From an uncultured Ruminococcus sp. (GTDB lineage: Bacteria > Bacillota > Clostridia > Oscillospirales > Ruminococcaceae), in NCBI GenBank assembly GCA_937901485.1, contig CALGTT010000295.1, positions 1 to 8,495 of the forward strand: a DNA stretch of 8,495 bases, given 5' to 3'. The notes beneath the pieces were generated by a model, which was not told the origin of the DNA, searched no databases, and was given only the letters and a program-made list of their open reading frames with translations. Shown here in pieces: positions 1 to 7,100 of the stretch. The translations under genes and the position numbers were made by a program. Within the stretch, counting starts at the first letter, position 1; each line of letters opens with the position of its first letter.

Positions 1-1
1 C

Positions 2-511
2 ACAGGTCTGCATGACCCCGACCATTACAGCACCGTCACAGACATAGCGCTGATTCTGGAATATTGTATGCAGAATGATTTGTGCAAAGAAATCATCTCG
101 ACATTCACCTACACCACCGCACAGACTCCCCAGAGTCCGGAGGGCATCACGATGTACAGCACCATGCTCAGCCGTATGTACGGCACGGAGGTCGAGGGCA
201 TCACGATCCGCGGCGGAAAAACAGGCTTTACAGATGAGGCTGGCAACTGTCTGGCAAGCTATGCACAGACACCGGACGGGCGCACCTACCTTGCAGTCAC
301 GGCAGGCGGCATTACCAAGTGGAAGCCCGTGTTTGATGCGTTCAAGCTCTACGGCATCGTGACCGGAACATATCCGATGGATACGGTCGGTGATGAAAAG
401 TCCGATCCGAACGCACTTTCACCTGATCAGGTGCAGCAGGCACCGCAGAATACAGAACAAGAGGAAACCGAACAGACAGAAAATACAGAAGAAACGGGGG
501 ATGAGACATGA
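2..511 (+). CDS. D-alanyl-D-alanine carboxypeptidase, S11 (PBP5/DacA) family, 3' part only
   Basis: This is the C-terminal 169 residues of a serine D,D-carboxypeptidase; the gene starts before the window. Enzymes of this family remove the terminal D-Ala from peptidoglycan pentapeptides outside the cell membrane and so limit cross-linking. The frame is open from base 2 and begins TGLHDPDHYSTVTD, the conserved stretch just after the SxN motif. The third catalytic motif KTG (in KTGFT) is at bases 218-226. The nucleophile motif SxxK and the SxN motif lie outside the window. After the catalytic fold the protein ends in a tail rich in Glu, Gln and Thr (about 45 residues) with no obvious membrane helix, unlike the amphipathic anchor of classical PBP5. 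The stop codon overlaps the next start as ATGA, so the two genes are probably translationally coupled. Family assignment is firm; the exact substrate is inferred. Confidence 0.9.
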   Translation, partial: TGLHDPDHYSTVTDIALILEYCMQNDLCKEIISTFTYTTAQTPQSPEGITMYSTMLSRMYGTEVEGITIRGGKTGFTDEAGNCLASYAQTPDGRTYLAVTAGGITKWKPVFDAFKLYGIVTGTYPMDTVGDEKSDPNALSPDQVQQAPQNTEQEETEQTENTEETGDET

Positions 512-897
512 AAACGAAACAAAGACGAAGAAAACGCAGGATCGCCCCTGCCGGACTGATGCTCATCAGCATCATCGCACTGGGCGGTGTCTGGTTTGCA
601 GATGCTGTACGGCGTGCAGTAGAAACGCCCAGCGGCAATGTGGAATGGACAACCGAACCGACTAATGCATCCGAAACACCGACAGAACCGCCTGCCACCA
701 CGCAGCCGCCCACCAAAGCACCGCTGCTGCCGGAAGCAACGGAGAGCGTGCAGATTCAGGATGCGGCAACGGATCTGTTTGAAAAGCCGAAGGATCCCGC
801 TACACGCTGGTTGCACAGGACGAATCCGGCGTTTACAACGGCAGACTCCTGCAGCTTGACCAGAACCATCCCTACACCGGTACCGTCGGTGAGCTGA
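508..897 (+). CDS. N-terminal fragment: membrane anchor plus Thr/Pro linker of the VanY-like gene
   Basis: As read without a frameshift this gives 129 residues. It opens with a very basic stretch (MKTKQRRRKRR) and one hydrophobic segment at about residues 13-32 (APAGLMLISIIALGGVWFA), which fits a type II signal anchor with the rest outside the cell. Residues about 45-75 are a low-complexity linker rich in Thr, Pro and Glu. Residues up to about 91 (DAATDLFE) belong to the real protein. The last 35 or so residues look out of frame: they resemble no domain and cover DNA that encodes a VanY-like domain in the neighbouring frame. The ATG overlaps the stop of the upstream carboxypeptidase gene, so translation probably depends on that gene. 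If expressed, the product would be only an anchor with a stalk. Confidence 0.6.
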   Translation: MKTKQRRRKRRIAPAGLMLISIIALGGVWFADAVRRAVETPSGNVEWTTEPTNASETPTEPPATTQPPTKAPLLPEATESVQIQDAATDLFEKPKDPATRWLHRTNPAFTTADSCSLTRTIPTPVPSVS

Positions 898-929
898 CGA
901 CATTCCACGGAAAGAACACAAGCTACCGC

Positions 930-1511
930 ATGAAGCGGCTGGATTTCAATACCCGCCCTGAGGTACTCGAAGCGATGAACGAGATGGGCAATGCTTATGT
1001 TGCAGATACGGGGGCTGTAAATCTGATGATCTACAGTACAATGGCACCCTATGATGCGCCGGGAAGCCTGTATCCGGATGCCCTGCCCGACCGCAGCAGC
1101 GGTTACTGTCTGGACTTCTGCATCCTCAATCCGGATGAAACGATCAACAAGATCAAATCGCCCAACACATGGCTGGAGAGTCATTCGTGGAAGTACGGCT
1201 TTGTGTTCAGCTATACCGGCACGGACACGGAGCTTTCCGGTGTATCCGCTGCACCCTACCACCTGCGCTATGTTGGCAAGGTGCACGCGGCACTCCTGCA
1301 TGAGAATAATCTGACGCTGGCGGAATATCACGAGTTTATCCGTGAATACACGGTGGATGAGCCGCTGAGCTTCACACTTGGCGAGATCACCTATTCCATC
1401 TATTTCGAGCCGTCCGTTGCGGCTTCGACCGATATTGCGCTCCCGCTGGAGAAAAATTACGAGATCTCCGGCAACAATTCTGACGGTTTTATTGTGACTG
1501 TTCAGGAATAA
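930..1511 (+). CDS. C-terminal fragment: VanY-like M15B domain with degenerate active site
   Basis: The first ATG in this frame is at 930 and gives 193 residues, but the frame and the domain similarity extend back to 783. No convincing ribosome binding site precedes 930, so independent translation is doubtful. M15B enzymes are zinc D,D-carboxypeptidases acting on cell-wall peptides. Family landmarks are visible: SGYCLD with Asp62, WLESHSWKYGF (residues 81-91), and PYHLRYVG with His111, followed by the usual LTLAEYHEF helix. The normal motifs are SxHxxGxAxD and EPWHxRYVG. Here the first zinc-ligand His is replaced (Arg55 by alignment) and the catalytic Glu of EPWH is Ala108. The Arg of the usual YRS motif is also absent (YSTMAPYD). 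The domain is thus likely non-catalytic even if the frame were restored, and may bind rather than cut peptides. The alignment was made by eye. Confidence 0.65.
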   Translation: MKRLDFNTRPEVLEAMNEMGNAYVADTGAVNLMIYSTMAPYDAPGSLYPDALPDRSSGYCLDFCILNPDETINKIKSPNTWLESHSWKYGFVFSYTGTDTELSGVSAAPYHLRYVGKVHAALLHENNLTLAEYHEFIREYTVDEPLSFTLGEITYSIYFEPSVAASTDIALPLEKNYEISGNNSDGFIVTVQE

Positions 1512-1523
1512 TTACATAAGAAT

Positions 1524-1560
1524 AGCTGCTGCACATTTTTTAAAACGTGCAGCAGCTTTT
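1524..1560 (+). terminator. Hairpin terminator between convergent genes
   Basis: A perfect 11-bp stem pairs 1524-1534 (AGCTGCTGCAC) with 1547-1557 (GTGCAGCAGCT); the 12-nt loop has an inner T/A run that could lengthen the stem. TTTTGTT follows on the + strand, so it ends transcription of the carboxypeptidase block. It also lies 4 nt past the stop of the SGNH gene on the other strand, where the T tract is poor (ATTCTTATG). It may serve both directions, better for the + strand. Confidence 0.85.
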
Positions 1561-1561
1561 G

Positions 1562-2290
1562 TTATACATCCAAATGGTATTGCGCTGTGCTTTTCAGCCA
1601 AAGCTCTGCGATCGTCCGCATTCCCTGATAGGTCGGGTGAATGCCGTCGATCGTTTCCACCGATTCATCAAATGCCGCAAGATCCGCCAGAAGACAGCCA
1701 GCCTCCGCAGTCGCTTCGCGGATCACCTGATTGTATGCACTGATGGGGTGACGCGCATCGGAAATGACTTCGTTCCGCTGAAAAAGCGTTGCGCAGACGA
1801 TTTGCGCCTGTGGATATTTCTTTTGCAGCTTTTCAAGAAGCTGATGATAGGCAAAGCTGAAATTCATCTTCCGTTCAAACGCCTCGTTGATCGCAGAGCC
1901 GAAGATCCAGTCATTTGCGCCCAGAAACACCAGAATAACATCCGGAATGACCATAGTGCTGCATAGCGTCCGCTTCATCTCGCCGCGCTCCATCGAATAC
2001 CAGTACGAACCTGCATTGCAGTGCAGCTCATTGCAGCGGAGCAGATGGGTAGCAGCGGGAAAGTCCATGCCGCAGACCAGACTGCCGGAATAGGAATTGT
2101 TGACACACAGGTCCCCATGCAGCGCAGAGATCACCTGCATCCACCATGTATCCCCCGCACGCGAAATGCCGGAGCAGTCCGCTGCAGGATTCTGCATATA
2201 GAACGCCTTGCAGTAAGGCGGCAGAAATCCCTTCAGCGTGCTGATGGAATCTCCTAAGATAGAGAAATGTTTCATCGTTTTTTCGGGCAT
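1562..2290 (-). CDS. SGNH/GDSL-family hydrolase
   Basis: The protein has 242 residues and no signal peptide, so it is probably cytoplasmic. The SGNH catalytic blocks are all visible: block I ILGDSIST with nucleophile Ser15, block II NNSYSGS with Gly69, block III GANDW with Asn126, and block V DGIHPTYQGM with Asp215 and His218. Such enzymes are esterases, lipases or deacetylases of glycans and lipids; the sequence does not tell which substrate is used. The start was set at ATG 2290 because GGAGG (2299-2303) stands 8 nt before it; an in-frame TTG three bases upstream is less likely. The gene begins 31 nt after the stop of the beta-CASP gene with no terminator between, so the two are probably co-transcribed. 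In a fibre degrader a carbohydrate esterase is plausible, but the lack of an export signal argues against action on external polysaccharide. Confidence 0.88.
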   Translation of the reverse strand: MPEKTMKHFSILGDSISTLKGFLPPYCKAFYMQNPAADCSGISRAGDTWWMQVISALHGDLCVNNSYSGSLVCGMDFPAATHLLRCNELHCNAGSYWYSMERGEMKRTLCSTMVIPDVILVFLGANDWIFGSAINEAFERKMNFSFAYHQLLEKLQKKYPQAQIVCATLFQRNEVISDARHPISAYNQVIREATAEAGCLLADLAAFDESVETIDGIHPTYQGMRTIAELWLKSTAQYHLDV

Positions 2291-2298
2291 CAAAAGTA

Positions 2299-2303
2299 CC
2301 TCC
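2299..2303 (-). promoter_or_regulatory. Ribosome binding site of the SGNH hydrolase gene
   Basis: GGAGG on the - strand, 8 nt before ATG 2290. It decides for this ATG over the in-frame TTG at 2293 and over the later ATG at 2275. Confidence 0.8.
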
Positions 2304-2321
2304 GAGCTGCGGGGAAGCTTG

Positions 2322-3917
2322 TTATTTTTCCCACTTGTTGCAGATTTCTGTGAGCTGGTCGGTCAGCCTTGCAACGTCCTTGTTGGTTCTGCCGGTGCTG
2401 CGCTGAATGAGCTTTGTCAGCCTGTCAAGCACAGCAAGCAGACGCTGATACACAGGATTTCCAACCTTAGAAGCGGATTTATGCACGATCCGCTTCGGCT
2501 CTGCTTCGTATGTTACAGTATTGGTCAGGATATCGAATTCCGTACCGCTGTAGGGCGCGTAGGCATCCAGACCAAGCTTGTTCTGCAGATGCGCAGTGAA
2601 CGCATCCGCGGTATCACTTTCACCATGCACCACAAACACACGCTTGACGTTCCGGATATGCGCGATCCAGTTGGTCAGTCCCTCCAGATCGGCATGGCCG
2701 CTGATGCCGGGAAGCTGGCGGATCTCTGCGGCGACCTTGATGGTTTCTCCGAAAAGCTTCGCAGTGGTTGCGCCCTCAACGAGGGAACGTCCGAGCGTGC
2801 CGTAGGACTGGTAACCGACGAACAAAATGGTATTCGCACTCTGCCAAAGGTTGTGCTTGAGATGATGCTTGATGCGTCCGGCTTCGCACATGCCGGAGGC
2901 AGAAATGATAACCTTGCAGCGTTTGTCAAAATTAATGGCGCGGGATTCATCCGCAGATGTTGCGGTGATCAGCCCCGGAAATGCAATCGGGTTGATGCCT
3001 GCCTTGACAAAGCTGATGGCTTCCTCATCGTAACAGCTGTGCTGGTTGCTGAGGAACACGTTGGTCGCTTCGATCGCAAGCGGGCTGTCCATATACACGG
3101 GGAAGCCGTCATGCCCCTTGACCAAGCCCTGCTCCTTGATCTGGCGCAGGAAGTAGAGAAGCTCCTGTGAGCGTCCCACTGCAAACGAGGGAATGATGAC
3201 ACTGCCGCCGCGGTCGAATGTACGCTGGAGCACCTCTGCAAATGCAGTCACATAATCCTTCGGGCGTTCATGGGTGCGGTCGCCGTAGGTAGATTCCATC
3301 ACCACATAGTCCGCATCATCAATATAGATCGGATCGCGCAGGAGGGGCTGGTTGATATTGCCGATATCGCCCGAAAAGACGAGCTTTCTGGTTTCGCCTT
3401 CCTCCGTTGCCCAGATCTCAATGCTTGCAGAGCCGAGCAGATGTCCGGCATCGGTAAAGCGAATCTCAACACCCTCACAGATGCGGAAACGCGCATCATA
3501 CTTATGCGGGCACATCAGACCGATCGCGCCGAGCGCGTCCTGCATGGTATACAGCGGTTCATAGGGTTCTTCGCCTTTACGCTGCGCCTTGCGGTTTCGC
3601 CACTGGGCTTCGAATTCCTGTATATGCGCACTGTCACGCAGCATGATGCTGCATAGGTTGGCTGTTGCCTGTGTGGTGTGGATCTCGCCCGTGAAGCCGC
3701 CGGCATAGAGCAGCGGCAAAAGACCGGAATGGTCGATATGGGCATGTGTCAGAAGTACATACTCGATCTCTGCCGGCGCACAAGGAATCCGCGCGTTTTC
3801 GTAGACATCGCGTCCCTGCTCCATTCCAAAATCCACAAGTATCCTATGACCGGCAATCTCCAGATAGGTGCAGCTTCCCGTCACCTCATGGGCTGCACCG
3901 ATGAACTGCATTTTCAT
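2322..3917 (-). CDS. Beta-CASP metallo-beta-lactamase-fold protein (CPSF73/YSH1-like RNA-processing family)
   Basis: A 531-residue protein with the full set of metal and beta-CASP motifs. The MBL part carries THAHIDHSG (His58, His60, Asp62, His63), DAGHLLGS (His159) and FSGDIGN (Asp184). The beta-CASP part carries MESTYGDR (motif A, Glu208), IPSFAVGRSQE, GISGHADLEGL (motif B, His408) and VVHGE (motif C, His431). These bind two zinc ions and are typical of RNA endo- or exonucleases related to CPSF73 and bacterial YSH1-like proteins; it lacks the N- and C-terminal layout of RNase J. A C-terminal extension of about 60 residues (after 475) is basic and helical-looking. A cytoplasmic role in RNA cutting or maturation is inferred from the family; the target is unknown. 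Start chosen at ATG 3917, because AAAGGAG sits 8 nt upstream and overlaps the alternative GTG at 3926. The next gene follows after 31 nt. Confidence 0.92.
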   Translation of the reverse strand: MKMQFIGAAHEVTGSCTYLEIAGHRILVDFGMEQGRDVYENARIPCAPAEIEYVLLTHAHIDHSGLLPLLYAGGFTGEIHTTQATANLCSIMLRDSAHIQEFEAQWRNRKAQRKGEEPYEPLYTMQDALGAIGLMCPHKYDARFRICEGVEIRFTDAGHLLGSASIEIWATEEGETRKLVFSGDIGNINQPLLRDPIYIDDADYVVMESTYGDRTHERPKDYVTAFAEVLQRTFDRGGSVIIPSFAVGRSQELLYFLRQIKEQGLVKGHDGFPVYMDSPLAIEATNVFLSNQHSCYDEEAISFVKAGINPIAFPGLITATSADESRAINFDKRCKVIISASGMCEAGRIKHHLKHNLWQSANTILFVGYQSYGTLGRSLVEGATTAKLFGETIKVAAEIRQLPGISGHADLEGLTNWIAHIRNVKRVFVVHGESDTADAFTAHLQNKLGLDAYAPYSGTEFDILTNTVTYEAEPKRIVHKSASKVGNPVYQRLLAVLDRLTKLIQRSTGRTNKDVARLTDQLTEICNKWEK

Positions 3918-3925
3918 AGCACACA

Positions 3926-3932
3926 CTCCTTT
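3926..3932 (-). promoter_or_regulatory. Ribosome binding site of the beta-CASP gene
   Basis: AAAGGAG on the - strand, 8 nt before ATG 3917. Its last G is the first base of the in-frame GTG at 3926, which rules that GTG out as the start. Confidence 0.85.
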
Positions 3933-3949
3933 CGTGTTCTTCTAATCTT

Positions 3950-3978
3950 AGTATAGCATATTCCCCACAGAAATGCAA
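3950..3978 (-). promoter_or_regulatory. Proximal sigma-A-type promoter of the beta-CASP gene
   Basis: On the - strand: -35 TTGCAT (3973-3978), 17-bp spacer, -10 TATACT (3950-3955), with TGn just before the -10 (extended -10). Transcription would start near 3943, giving a leader of about 25 nt that includes the RBS. Confidence 0.7.
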
Positions 3979-4000
3979 GAGGACTATAGCGGTTTTACAC

Positions 4001-4030
4001 AAAACTTTCAGAAAACTTTCATAAGTTTTC
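4001..4030. repeat. Tandem AAAACTTTCA repeat with overlapping hairpin, between two promoters
   Basis: Two 11-bp direct copies, AAAACTTTCAG (4001-4011) and AAAACTTTCAT (4012-4022), are followed by AAGTTTTC. The second copy region also forms an inverted repeat: GAAAACTT (4011-4018) pairs with AAGTTTTC (4023-4030) around a 4-nt loop. Next to it GTTTT (3992-3996) and AAAAC (4001-4005) form a small palindrome. It lies downstream of the distal promoter and upstream of the proximal one, a position suited to an operator or a leader structure. No known regulator site is recognised. Confidence 0.5.
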
Positions 4031-4051
4031 GTATAAGAATGCCTTTCTTCT

Positions 4052-4080
4052 ATTATACCATATTACTGTAATGAAATCAA
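4052..4080 (-). promoter_or_regulatory. Distal sigma-A-type promoter of the beta-CASP gene
   Basis: On the - strand: -35 TTGATT (4075-4080), 17-bp spacer, perfect -10 TATAAT (4052-4057). It begins 10 bases past the mannanase terminator T tract, so it starts a new unit. The leader would be about 130 nt and would include the AAAACTTTC repeats and the proximal promoter. Confidence 0.75.
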
Positions 4081-4089
4081 TAGGTTTTG

Positions 4090-4122
4090 AAAAAAAGAAG
4101 ATCCCCCGCATACGCGGGGGAT
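4090..4122 (-). terminator. Strong intrinsic terminator of the mannanase gene
   Basis: A perfect 9-bp GC-rich stem pairs 4114-4122 (ATCCCCCGC on the - strand) with 4101-4109 (GCGGGGGAT) around the loop GTAT. CTTCTTTTTTT follows on the - strand (4090-4100). It is 38 nt past the mannanase stop. No T tract exists on the + side, so it works in the - direction only. Confidence 0.93.
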
Positions 4123-4160
4123 TATAGTATGTTCTGCCAGCGCAGAAAAGGGAGGCTTGA

Positions 4161-7100
4161 TTATACCGGCAGAGAGGTAACGAGCTTGATGGTATACTTG
4201 AGGATGTTGAGGGCATCCACAGAAGTGGGCTTGTTATCTCTGTCAACGTCAGCGTTCTTAACGCCCTGATCAGTCAGCGCTTCACCAATCAGCAGATTTC
4301 TGTTCAGAGCCAGAACGTCGAGCAGGTTGACTGTGCCGTCACAGTTGACATCACCATATGCAACGTCACCGGTGGAGGGAGTGGTCGGATTGGTAGGATT
4401 GGTCGGGTTAGTGGAAGCTGTGTATACAGAGCACAGGTCGGAGCTTTCCTTAACGCCGTTTGCGCCGTTGAAGAAGATCTCGCCCCATTCAGTCAGAATC
4501 TTGCCTTCCCAGTCGCTTACGAGGTCGAGGTACTCAACGCCACCGCTGTTGCCCTTCCAGCTCCAGCCAATGTAGCCGATCTCGTTGTCTACGCAGTAGT
4601 CCATCAGATATGCTTCGTCAACATCACCGTCAGTGTGCTTGTTGCCGAACTCACCGATCACGATCGGTGCGCCGGACTGCATTGCGCCCTCAATGTTGGA
4701 CTTAATCGTGTCAGCATTACCGCCTGCATACTCATACATGTGGATGGAGAATACAGTGTTCTTGTTCGGGTCAGCGTTGAATACGGACTTACCCTCTTCC
4801 TTGATGGAAGTCGGATACTGTCCCCAGCCTGCGCTGTCGATCATGATCATGTTCTCGATGCCGGCATCACGAACTACGCCGATCGCCTGCTTGCAGCCGT
4901 CAGCCCATGCAGAGCTGTTCCACTGACCATACCATTCGTTGGCAATGTTCAGGATAACAAATGCCTTGTTCTCGTTCAGGAGATCCTTGAATTCTGTCCA
5001 GTATTCAGCTGCAGCCACGATTGCGGATGCTTCATCCTTACCGGTTGCATCATGTACTTCAAGCACGCAGATCTGCTTGTTTGCCTTACACCATTCAATG
5101 ATGTTCTCCAGCTCAGAAGCAGTAGTCTTATCCCACTGCACGCCATTAGAGCATACGATACGAACGCAGTTTGTACCCAGAGAAGCTGCTGCCTCGATGG
5201 AGGTCTTGGTGTAGTTCTTGTACCAGCAGTGAGCGATATTGACACCGCGCATGATGAATTCGTTGCCGTTTGCATCGCGGATGGTCTGACCATCTACATA
5301 GAAGCCGCCTTCCACAACGACCGGAGGTGTGCTCGGCTCAGTCGGATCGGTTGTGCCGCTGCCTGCTGCAAGGTATGCGTCAGTGATCTTAACACCTGTA
5401 GTCTCGGCATTATCACCATCGGGAGTGCCTGCCCACCATACCTGACCCTGGAAAGAGGTCTGCTCCTGGATCTTGGCAATTGCCTGCTTGATGATGTCCT
5501 TGTCAGTGATCTCGGTTGTGCCGAGTGTCACGTTCAGCGGGTTGGTCATATCTACGAGAACCTTGCCGCTTTCGCTTGCGCTCCACTGGATATTTACCCA
5601 ATAGTATTCGCCGTCGATCTCAACAGAACCGCCAAGACCGCCGTTTGCCTGAGAAACGCCGCTGGGAAGCTCTACTTCGAGATACACCTTAGAACCAACT
5701 GCTTCGGGGAAGATGATCGCTGTATAGCCTTCTTCCTCAACGAGCTTTGCATGGCCCTCTTCAGGAGCTGCTGTCGGCTGTGTCGGCTCGGTCGGCTCTG
5801 TCGTGGTCGGAATGAATTCCTCACCGGTGTACTCATACTCTTTGTAGTCCGGCAGCTCATCGAGTGTAATAACATTCTCGTGCTGGTAAACCTTTTTGAG
5901 GGTTGCTTCGTTATTGAACAGTGTCAGGAACTTGCCGCCGTCCTCATCACCCTCATACCACGGGCAGAAATAGGACCAGTATGCACCCTCTTCAAGCATT
6001 GCGTCAATGGACGGGATGGTGTCGCACTCTGTCAGTGCAACGATCTTGCCCGCACCGCCGTACATATCCACGAGGTTAAAGAATGTAGAGGAGATCGCGC
6101 TCTCGTTCGGATTGTTTGCAGATGCATTGTACTTGTCATAGCCTACGATATCCACGCAGTCATCGCCCGGATACCAGTTTGCGGACTTACCGTAGGTGTA
6201 GCTGTTGAATTCCCAGATCAGGTTGTGCAGACCGTATTCCTCGGTCAGTGTGGTGTACAGGAGCTTCCAGAGTGCCTTGTAAGTACCGGAACCATCCTTG
6301 CCCCACCAGAACCAGGAGCCGGTCTCGCCGCCTGCGCCCTCTGCTTCGTGGAACGGACGGAACAGGATCGGAACGCCTGCATCCTGCGTCTTTTTCAGCT
6401 CAGCTGCGAGCATATCCACGCACTCCATGAAGTACTTGTACTCCTTGGAATCCTTGTCGCTGATCACCTTTGCAGGACTGAAATCGGTAGCTGTGCCATA
6501 TGTGCACTTGCTCCAGTCGAGCTTCTCGCCAAGTGTGTAGCTTGCGAAATCCTTTGGAACATTGATGTGCCAGGAAGCGGTTGCAATACCGCCGCGCTCA
6601 TTTGCCCACTCGATCACACGCTCTGTCGTGCCGTCATTCCAGCCGTACAGCGGGTTATAGTTCATGAAATCAAAGCCGCGGACTGCGGGAACCTTGCCGG
6701 TCAGGTCTTCAAGGTAATCGAATTCCCACTCATAGTTGCCGTTGTGACCGCCGCCGTAGGTTTCCTGCTGACCGGAAATGATGTAGTCGCCGTAAACGGT
6801 TGCCATGTAGTTCATCAGACCCTGTGCTTCCTTAGTTGCCTTCGGGTCGCTCAGCTTATTGGAGCACTCCAGCTCACCGATCTCAGCAGCCTCGATGCTC
6901 ACATAGTCAAACAGTGTCCAGCCCCAGGAGCCAACGATCGTTACTTCATTGTCGCCTTTGTTAAGCTTAACGGTGCCGAACTTTACTTCTTCAAATGTTG
7001 TCCCCTCCGGATAGCTGACATTGCCCTGGTTCACGCCATTGATCTCCAGACCCTGAATCTTGTCGCCATAAGGAGAGGCATAGCCGATGGAGAGCTCGTA

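Larger units (their letters stand above)
508..1511 (+). pseudogene. Membrane-anchored VanY-like (M15B) protein gene, interrupted by a frameshift
   Basis: Two pieces in different frames together make one recognisable protein. The first frame, from ATG at 508, encodes a membrane anchor and a Thr/Pro linker, then runs into non-homologous sequence to a stop at 895-897. The frame one base back is closed by TGA at 780-782 but open from 783 to the stop at 1509-1511. From 783 it reads as a typical VanY-like domain start (GSRYTLVAQDESG, then NGRLLQLDQNHPYTG). The switch therefore happens at or soon after 782-785, in the run AAAA within TTTGAAAAGCC. One extra A there would restore a single frame of about 334 residues reading LFEKAEGSRYTL. 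Possible causes are a natural one-base loss, an assembly error, or -1 slippage at GAA AAG; the run is too short to be a classic slippery heptamer. Gene loss or sequence error is favoured. Confidence 0.8.

Noticed and set aside
780..790. Programmed -1 frameshift site
   Set aside because: TTTGAAAAGCC lacks a classic X XXY YYZ heptamer (only four As) and no clear stimulatory structure was noticed, so an indel is preferred. Not fully excluded.
342..921. Two - strand frames (342-716 and 427-921) opposite the carboxypeptidase and VanY-like genes
   Set aside because: Low-complexity Arg/Cys-rich translations that are shadows of the + strand genes; no RBS or domain.
2238..3170. 310-codon open frame on the + strand opposite the beta-CASP gene
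   Set aside because: Same codon-register effect; the - strand frame has all MBL and beta-CASP motifs.
4019..4246. 75-codon - strand frame across the mannanase end and terminator
   Set aside because: It runs through the terminator hairpin and the distal promoter, overlaps the dockerin in another frame, and has no recognisable content.
4386..4412. Short 9-bp tandem repeat as a possible CRISPR or minisatellite
   Set aside because: It encodes the TNP repeats of the linker before the dockerin, an ordinary feature of such enzymes.
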